Part shown: positions 57,315 through 64,000 of the stretch, in pieces | How the letters are laid out: each line of letters starts with the position of its first letter | Numbering within the stretch: the stretch's first letter is position 1 | NCBI GenBank assembly: GCA_020064725.1 | Contig: JAGTWJ010000017.1 | Span: forward strand, 1 to 64,000 | DNA length: 64,000 nucleotides | From: Drechslerella dactyloides | Lineage: Eukaryota > Ascomycota > Orbiliomycetes > Orbiliales > Orbiliaceae | Direction: 5' to 3' | Program-made: the position numbers and the translations under genes | Notes under the pieces: generated by a model | The model's database searches: none | Told to the model about the DNA's origin: nothing | Seen by the model: only the letters and a program-made list of their open reading frames with translations

Positions 57315-58579
57315 CTAACTGTCATTCTGTCGTTCTTCGTTCGACGCCGGTCTTTGGTCCAATACCGAGTTTGCCACTTGTCGGTCGTCCGCTCCTGACG
57401 GTAGAGATTCTTGAAGCCTGTCTCGGGATTGTCCCTCAGGATACTCAATCTGCGATGTCAACACGGGCCCAATCGCATCTTGTTCGTTTGGGTCCCGAGT
57501 GCCGGCTAAGATCATATCATCCTTCCGTTTGAGTCCCTTTCCTAAATCTGTGAGCCTGTCGAGATACAATTTCTCATTCATCAGGATATACTCCGTCCTT
57601 TGTCGTACGAGCCGTTCCATTTCACGCAGGTATACATCCGTATTCTCTGAATTCTGGTCATTCGTAAACCTCTCAAGCGTGCCCTCCAATTTATTATTTG
57701 AGTTCTTCAAGATACCGTCTAAACTAGTCAAGTAAGGCCGATCCAGGCGCATTACGTCTGATAGGTAAGTAAGTCGATTGTTGAGCATTGCTGGGTTCTC
57801 CCACTGAGATATGGGCGGGCCTCGTCCCTGGCCCTGTTGTCGGTTTGGGAAAAGACCAGGTGGCAGCATTTCAAGAATTTTGCCCTCATTCGGCCCTCCC
57901 CGCTGTTCTCCTGACAAGCTTTCGCCACCCGCATTTCCCGTTGGTATATTGGTAGGTGGCACCTCCTCTCCCTCGACTACGGTCTGCAAGTCCGTTCGGT
58001 CTATTTCAGTATTCTCCTCAGCCATTTTGCCGCTTAGACCGCTGGCGAGGCCGTCCTGCACGCTTTCAATGGCTTCTGGATTTGCCGCATTATCTAGTGC
58101 TATATTCAAGCTAAATGTTGGGCCGTTTGTATTCTCAGGCGATACGTTTTTGATACGGGATGATGGATCCTAGACGTTTCTTGTTAGTATCAGTATCTTG
58201 CGTGGCATTATCTATCTTCTCTTATGTAAAAGCAATGCATGGTAGTACTTCCTTGCACAAAGTCGTCAGGATATCCTTACAGGTGTCAGATCATCGTCAA
58301 TAATATCGATGTAAGGGCCCGTCTCGATTATTCGAGTGTTAGCCAAATTCTAGTAAAACCATCATTGCACATCGGTCAGCTATTTTCGGCCATTCTTGTG
58401 GAGAGATATATAGTTATATATAGCAATAGCTATAGCTGAAATCGAAGCTCCGCTCTTCGAAATTCCGGACAAGCAGGATAGATATGCGACCTTACCTGAG
58501 GTTGAGGACTCATTATCCTGAAAAAGTCGTTGGGGTTCGTAAACTCCGTTTGTTGTGGATCAGGATACTCAATCTTCAT
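57315..58579 (-). CDS. Hypothetical acidic protein, two exons
   Basis: Modelled as exon 58579-58496 and exon 58169-57315, 312 residues, phase 0. The donor is GTAAGG and the intron ends ACTAAC...GTCTAG; the 326-nt intron is longer than others here and may hide a further exon. The product is polar and acidic, with a Pro/Gly-rich centre (LPPGLFPNRQQGQGRGPP) and a helical, charged C-terminal half (about 150-270) that could form a coiled coil. No family or signal peptide is recognised. Frames upstream (58580-58780) also look coding-like but are out of phase, so the true 5' end is uncertain and the gene may be partly broken. Confidence 0.45.
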
Positions 58580-58939
58580 GCCCTGGATTCCACAGAAAGA
58601 TCAATTCATACATTCAGTTCAAACCCCGAAGAAGCGTTTGTATCCTCAAAGTTGAATGCTGCCGCACCTCCGGTGGTCTTATTCCCAAGCTATACATGTC
58701 CCCGGAATTGAATTTGGGATCACGTTCGGGGCTTCCCCCAAGGGATCCTATGTCTCTCTACCAACAGTCGGCCGAGTATCTATGTTAGCAGTTCTTCGTT
58801 ACGATATTGTTGGGTTCGCCTAAATTCCGAGCCGGCGGTCCATGATCGAATCAGGTTGAACATACCAGGCTTCTGATATTCGGTGAACTAAACAGATTCT
58901 ATCAATTCCAGAGTCAGCATCGATACGTTGAACGATTTA

Positions 58940-59833
58940 TCAACCGCGGAACTTAGCGACAGGATACGCCGCATGTACAACCTCATTCGTTTCTCCTGAC
59001 TCAATTGCCATCCGAGGCTCATCCTCGTTGGGTGACAATATCTTCCCCTCTCCTTCTTGCTGAATTATAAGCTCGGTTGGTACTTCTTCATCCGCGAATC
59101 TCTCCTGTAAACTTTCTATCACCTGTTCGACTACTTCATGTCGCATGAACCGGAGATATTCTCCAGGATTGATACTTGCGAGGGCGTTAGAGTAGACTTG
59201 TTGGCCAGATAGAAATACAGGCCGCCAACTCCCGTATTGCCACGGTGGTATGATTGGTCCATCTGCCAGTAACAGTGACGGGAATTCCGGGTCATACTTC
59301 TCTTTAAGGCGATATATCATTCTTATCTTGGAAGTTTCACAGTCAATGCCATCGTAGAACGCCACTCCACGAACAGTGTCTCTCAGACTTTCGTCAGTAG
59401 ACTGAGCAGGATCCGACTTAGGAGGATCTCGAGCAAGCGTGAAATGAGTTAGCACTGTTCCGAGCGGTACTAAGTCATAGTTGATGTTTACGCAGGTATA
59501 AATTGAAAGTGGTGGGTCATTATTCGTGCCCTGATAGAGGGTGTGGTATTGAGGAAGCAGACTCGTGCCAATTTTTAGAGGTACTATGGGCAGATTTGTG
59601 GCCAACTGCATGAGCCAGGAGGATACCAAGATGGGCCACGCTGCATAGAGAAAGATGATCCCATGATGAATACTCTTCTTGGGATTCATGGCGAGGTATC
59701 TTGGGGCTCCAGTTACTACTATGAGTCCATCAAGGAACTTAGAATCGCTAGCACGCTCCTCACATGGGAGCCACTCGCGCAGAAAGGACGCGTGTGAGCA
59801 ACCCTGAGAATGATTGAGGCTATTGCGAAGCAT
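58940..59833 (-). CDS. Hypothetical protein, possibly the 5' part of a longer gene
   Basis: A 297-residue frame from the ATG at 59833. A hydrophobic segment (HGIIFLYAAWPILVSSWLM, about 58-76) may be a membrane anchor; the rest is soluble, with an acidic C-terminus. No family was recognised. It ends 361 bases before the next minus-strand gene, whose 5' end is unclear. In between, a splice-acceptor-like CTGCTAACATAG (minus strand, near 58785) and coding-like patches are seen, so both could be parts of one multi-exon gene. Confidence 0.5.
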   Translation of the reverse strand: MLRNSLNHSQGCSHASFLREWLPCEERASDSKFLDGLIVVTGAPRYLAMNPKKSIHHGIIFLYAAWPILVSSWLMQLATNLPIVPLKIGTSLLPQYHTLYQGTNNDPPLSIYTCVNINYDLVPLGTVLTHFTLARDPPKSDPAQSTDESLRDTVRGVAFYDGIDCETSKIRMIYRLKEKYDPEFPSLLLADGPIIPPWQYGSWRPVFLSGQQVYSNALASINPGEYLRFMRHEVVEQVIESLQERFADEEVPTELIIQQEGEGKILSPNEDEPRMAIESGETNEVVHAAYPVAKFRG

Positions 59834-60294
59834 GTTGCAATTTCAGCGCATAAAATTAAAAAGCCTCAATCACATCCGCGATAAAGAGACTTCCGAGAAT
59901 CATATAATATTAAGCGTTTGTTACTATAATGTAACATAATGGTTCACACCGACGCCAGACTGGCGCATCCTAGGCCTGTTTAATGTCTATGCTTACATGT
60001 ACTTATTACTGTCTCTAAATTACCAATCCATAAGCCAAAGTTGGCTTGCGTTTGCACAAAAAAAAGGAAAAAAGGAAGAAAATGCAAAGCCACAAGTGGC
60101 TTGTAATACATACAGAAAGGTGGTTCAAGCCAGCCCGCAGGAAGAATGTTGCATTTCGTCTCAGGGCCGTGTTGCTGACGAGTGGTCGTTGAGTCATCCA
60201 AGCTTCGCCTACGGCCTACCATCACCACCTCCCGATCGAAATCTCCACTCTATTATCACGACGCGAGCTGAGACGGCTGGGGCACTCTTACGCA
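59834..60294. other. Divergent intergenic region
   Basis: About 460 bases between the hypothetical minus-strand gene and the FAD oxidoreductase. It holds an A-rich run at 60058-60082 and no gene. Confidence 0.5.
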
Positions 60295-61568
60295 ATGCCA
60301 CAAAAGATTGTCGTCGTTGGAGGCGGCATCATCGGCGTCTCTACTGCCTATGTGAACAAACCAACAGCCCCACCACCCCGTCTCGTGCACCCCTCTTCTT
60401 GGTTAGCAGCTAACACTCTGTAACCCTTAGTTCCTCTCCAGGCATCCTGCCAACCCTTCTGTTACTCTCATCGAAGCCTCCTCTATCGCTTGCGGAGCAT
60501 CCGGCAAAGCAGGTGGCCTCCTAGCCCTCGACTGGCACGGTGTGGAGACAGCTTCGCTAGCCCGTCTTAGCTATAATCTCCACGCCTCTCTCGCAGATCA
60601 GCACAATGGGCGCGAACGGTGGGGCTACCGCGAACTCAACACTCTTGAGGTCTCCTGTGAAGAAGTCTCTCAGGCAAATCAAAACAAATCGAGCAACATT
60701 CCGAGCTGGTTGCGCGGGCATGCCATCCGAAAAGTCCGAAATATAGGGTCGCCCAAGACCACAGCCCAAGTCCATCCTCGACTATTTTGCGAAGCGATGG
60801 TGCAAGAATCGAAGAATCTCAAAATTATCAGAGGTTATGTTACTAAGATCCTTGGTAGCGCGGAAACCCCCTCAACTGGCGTAGAAGTTGAGACCGACGG
60901 CGTGATCTCAGTCTTGGAAGCAGAAGTCGTAGTCGTAGCCGCGGGGCCCTGGACAACAAAATTGCTACCATCCATCCCAGTCTCAAGCCAGAGAGCACAC
61001 AGCATCACCATTGGCACCACCAACCCAGTTTCCCCGTATGCACTGTTTACCAGCATTAAAATGAGGAGTGGAAATGTGGTTACTCCTGAAATATATCCTC
61101 GACAGCACGAAATATATGCATGTGGCGATATCGACAAGTTGGTTCCCTTACCAAAACTGGCCAAAGATGTACAAGTGGATCAAGAACGATGCAAGGAAAT
61201 CGTCAAAAACATCAGCGCCCTCAGCGAGTTGCTCGAGCAGGGCGAGGTTACCGCGATGCAAGCGTAAGTTCTGTCCCGAGCAGAATAAACTACGGACATT
61301 GATGGTCTCGAAACATGTGTTCATGCTTCCATAAACCTGCATTAACTAGGATTTATATAGCTGTTACCTGCCATATAGCGAGATTGGCCCAGGGCCATCC
61401 ATTGGGTGGGTCCCCGGAATGCAGAATGTGATTGTTGCTGCAGGGCACAGTTGTTGGGGTATATGCAATGGACCAGGCACCGGAATGGTTGTCAGCGAAT
61501 TGATTTGTGACGGCAAGATTACAAGTGCCAATATTCAATTGCTTGATCCAGCAGAATATATTAAGTAG
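60295..61568 (+). CDS. FAD-dependent oxidoreductase, DAO family (Tda3-like), three exons
   Basis: A 365-residue flavoenzyme of the D-amino-acid-oxidase fold, closest in layout to yeast Tda3 and its fungal homologues. Exons are 60295-60351, 60431-61263 and 61361-61568. Exon 1 is only 19 codons and carries the FAD-binding dinucleotide motif VVGGGIIGVSTAY. Intron 1 (GTGAAC...GCTAAC...CTTAG) leads into FLSRHPANPSVTLIEA. Intron 2 (GTAAGT...TATATAG) joins TAMQA to CYLPYSEIGPGPSIGWVPG. The C-terminus has VIVAAGHSCWGICNGPGTG, the second FAD-contact region. Substrate unknown; Tda3 is linked to endosome-to-Golgi traffic in yeast. The GTGAAC donor is less usual but the join is well supported by the family. 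Intact. Confidence 0.85.
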
Positions 61569-62073
61569 TCTCCCTCGATGCGCTGGAGCGATGTTCGGGC
61601 TACTTTGTTGGTTCAGCGAAGCACAGCAAGCTACAGCACAACTTCAATCGTATCCCCGGGCCCTTATACACACCGCCAAAGTTAACCCAAGTAAAAGGTT
61701 TACTTGGTAGAACTCCGCGCATACCACAACTCTACTTAACTCTGCTCTGTATCACCGGTACGTATATGTCCTACAATCTGCGTGCTGTACATTACTTAAG
61801 CGCCCATTATAGGAGTTCGATCCTAATGACATTAGATAGACATGAGAGAATTATTATAGCCTTGCGAACTCTCCTTTGCTCGAGTGGCGTACTTGGGTTG
61901 ATCATATCTCAGTTACCGCGCTTCCGTCCCTTTTCCTAGTATTTTCATCTAGTGCTTACATGTGTACGGAGAACTCTGTGATTTTGTTCTCCTATCGAAC
62001 ATTTAAGGCGCCTTTGTACCTATTTTGTGTGGGGATTCGCTTTGTGAGCTTCGTTCAAAGTCCACACTGGAAC
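61569..62073. other. Intergenic region between convergent genes
   Basis: About 500 bases with short frames only. The stretch AGGAGTTCGATCCTAAT near 61811 recalls a tRNA T-arm, but no complete tRNA fits. Confidence 0.45.
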
Positions 62074-62829
62074 TCATCTTGTTTTCCATATATTATATCG
62101 GTATTTATCTTTCTGTTTCCCTCCAGTCGCCCTTTGGGTACCATGCGTGGTGCCACCTCCTAGGACATGCCCATATCCATCATATCTGCTGCTCCCTTGT
62201 CCCGGAAACAGCTCTTTCATCGCTTCCCCAAAGCGAAATTTCCGAACATAATACCAAAATCTTCCGCTCCGGACCTTTCGCACCATGACTCTGATAAATC
62301 TGACATTCCGGTACAATAACACTAGGATAAAGTACAGAGCGACAAAGCCGGTGAGAGTTTCACAATCTTTTCGCAAGGGTTTCAGGACAGAACTCAGAAA
62401 AGACGGCTTCGGGGCAACGTGGAGTCGGATACGAAGTAGAATGTCCACAGGCCAGAGCAGAGTCTCGAGGATCCAAAGACCCCCGGTGCAGTGATGGAGG
62501 ATAGCCAGAATGTAGCCGGTGATCCTGTCGAGGAATGAGTCGAAGAACCTTAATGTGAACCGGATCATTGTAGCGACGTCGACTATTCTTTTCTTTGAAC
62601 AAAATAACGTCGAATATTGGGACAAGAATGTCTTCGAGGCTGGTGAACCGCCCTGTTGAGATTTTAGGGAGCCAAGGGAAAGATTCTTTAGTATTAAGCT
62701 CACTGTGTTACCATATAGAAGACAATTCCAACTATTAAGACCAATTTCGCTAGCCAATCGGCGAGCTTGTCTACGTATTGGCCGAAAGTTGTAGTTCAAG
62801 GGATTATGATGATAAAGGAAGCTCATCAC
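62074..62829 (-). CDS. Hypothetical membrane-associated protein
   Basis: A 251-residue basic protein with one or two hydrophobic segments: ITGYILAILHHCTGGLWILE (about 103-122) and LTGFVALYFILVLLY (about 158-172). It ends in a Lys/Arg/Gly-rich tail (GGGTTHGTQRATGGKQKDK). No signal peptide at the very N-terminus and no family recognised. The start may lie at one of several Met codons. Single frame, no visible defect. Confidence 0.45.
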   Translation of the reverse strand: MMSFLYHHNPLNYNFRPIRRQARRLASEIGLNSWNCLLYGNTVSLILKNLSLGSLKSQQGGSPASKTFLSQYSTLFCSKKRIVDVATMIRFTLRFFDSFLDRITGYILAILHHCTGGLWILETLLWPVDILLRIRLHVAPKPSFLSSVLKPLRKDCETLTGFVALYFILVLLYRNVRFIRVMVRKVRSGRFWYYVRKFRFGEAMKELFPGQGSSRYDGYGHVLGGGTTHGTQRATGGKQKDKYRYNIWKTR

Positions 62830-64000
62830 AAGACGCGGTCAGCAGAGTAAGACGTAATTTCCGAGTAGCCACGTCAAGCACGAAAACCAGATGGGAGTTT
62901 TACACAGCCGGTAACATATCTTTGTTTTGTTTTTGTTTATTTCGTTTGGGACAAAGTTGGCATTAACTTTGTTATATATCGACGGTAGTGGTCTCGCAAG
63001 CCAGACCCACACAATTCCAGGTAGCATCTTTGCGAACTCGAGTTGTTGCTATGAAGTATCTCAAACAAATATGCGACACTCTATGGCGAAGTCGGAGGTC
63101 GAGGTGATAACATTAGTGTTATGCATTGTGAGGTCTAGTCGCATAAAATTAAAATCGGATTAGCATATACCTCCCTACCAGTCCTCAAATTCCGGCCTCG
63201 CTTTTGGGTCTCAGAGTGAGCACAAAGAAGCCTTCTCTATATTTCGATCTGTTTGATCTCGAGCTCTCTTCCGAGGCGTCTTCGAGCTCTCAGATCCATT
63301 TGTCAATATTTTGACAGATCCTCAAAGAGTGCAACGTGACATCAGAAATGCATTCTTTCTGCGACTAAATATGGTACTATGTGCATTAGGCTCCCATGGG
63401 CAAAATAAAGCTGTCACTCTTCATTATGATTATGGCTTGCAATACATATAGTCCGAGACATCCTGTATCCTAATCTAGGTCATTTACGAATATAAGTATA
63501 TACTCCCTGACCGACCCACCAAATTTGATGCGTAATAAATATAATGTGATGTACTTTGAAAAAATTTCTAATAGTTCTGGCGGAGGGCTTAGACTAGAAC
63601 CCAAACCTGTCATTTAGAAGCCATTTAAAACACATTCAAGCAAGCTTGTTACATCTATACGCCTTAACGAAGGTTGGGACAATAGTTAGATATGTCATGG
63701 AAATCGCGGATGCGAAGTGCAGACCTGGGCTGTGTAGATATATAACTTGCGATTAAGCTTCTATGATCCGCTGGTAATATAATAAGCGACCCTTCCCAGA
63801 ACATATATCCAAACAGATGCCTCACGGCCTCGTAAACCAGATCTGCAGACTATCCCATGCATATATTTGCTGTAGTCTGGTTTCCGAAATGAATGTGCTA
63901 TATTGTATTTGGCGCCCGATCGTGGGACTACATTCCTCATAATATTTGAACCTGGCTCCTGCAGAACTCGAACAGCCCCGCCGATCAGATTACAGAGCTG
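62830..64000. other. Right end of window, no gene seen
   Basis: About 1.2 kb with only short random frames on both strands. A gene may begin beyond the window edge. Confidence 0.5.

Noticed and set aside
61795..61835. Another T-arm-like stretch (AGGAGTTCGATCCTAAT)
   Set aside because: The upstream sequence does not form the rest of a tRNA.
28900..62829. Secondary-metabolite gene cluster
   Set aside because: No polyketide synthase, peptide synthetase, terpene cyclase or pathway-specific zinc-cluster regulator was found.
1..64000. CRISPR array
   Set aside because: No regularly spaced repeats, and the organism is a fungus.

Overview
The window is one end of a chromosome from a filamentous ascomycete (Pezizomycotina-type; species not determinable from the sequence alone). 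It opens with CCCTAA/CCTAA telomere repeats. Introns are short, mostly 58-150 nt with GT...AG borders and CTAAC-like branch sites. The repeats show the C-to-T decay of repeat-induced point mutation, and the gene families (betaine lipid synthase, DUF3431, DUF4360, NmrA-like, TDT, ABC-C) are typical of fungi.

Region 1 (1-7.5 kb) is telomere followed by extremely AT-rich DNA holding three full-length copies (about 1,892 bp each, TA-flanked) of one Fot1/pogo-type transposon. The outer two copies are mutated beyond function. The middle copy keeps an intact DD35D transposase with a C-terminal zinc knuckle.

Region 2 (7.5-28 kb) is gene-poor and rich in secreted-protein genes. It has three paralogues that share a C-terminal domain resembling the one on cereal jasmonate-induced ribosome-inactivating proteins. 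One is a complete ribosome-inactivating-protein fusion with the catalytic Glu/Arg, one is frameshifted with both residues substituted, and one has the C-terminal domain alone. Further in are a three-exon cysteine-rich secreted protein, a tryptophan-rich secreted protein with Kex2-type sites, a DUF4360 secreted protein, and a 655-bp foldback/MITE-like element with perfect terminal inverted repeats and a GC-rich hairpin core.

Region 3 (28-63 kb) looks like ordinary chromosome with mostly intact genes: a TDT-family transporter, a seven-helix membrane protein, betaine lipid synthase BTA1 (three exons), an NmrA/isoflavone-reductase-like protein (three exons), an MFS transporter, a single-span membrane protein, a membrane-anchored DUF3431 protein, a 12-exon ABC-C full transporter, a DUF2236/mpaB-like oxygenase (three exons), two unrecognised proteins, a Tda3-like FAD oxidoreductase (three exons) and an unrecognised membrane protein. 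Transport and membrane functions dominate. There is no polyketide or peptide synthase that would make it a metabolite cluster.

Exon joins were inferred by eye from splice signals and protein-family continuity, so they are predictions. No rRNA, tRNA or CRISPR feature could be supported.
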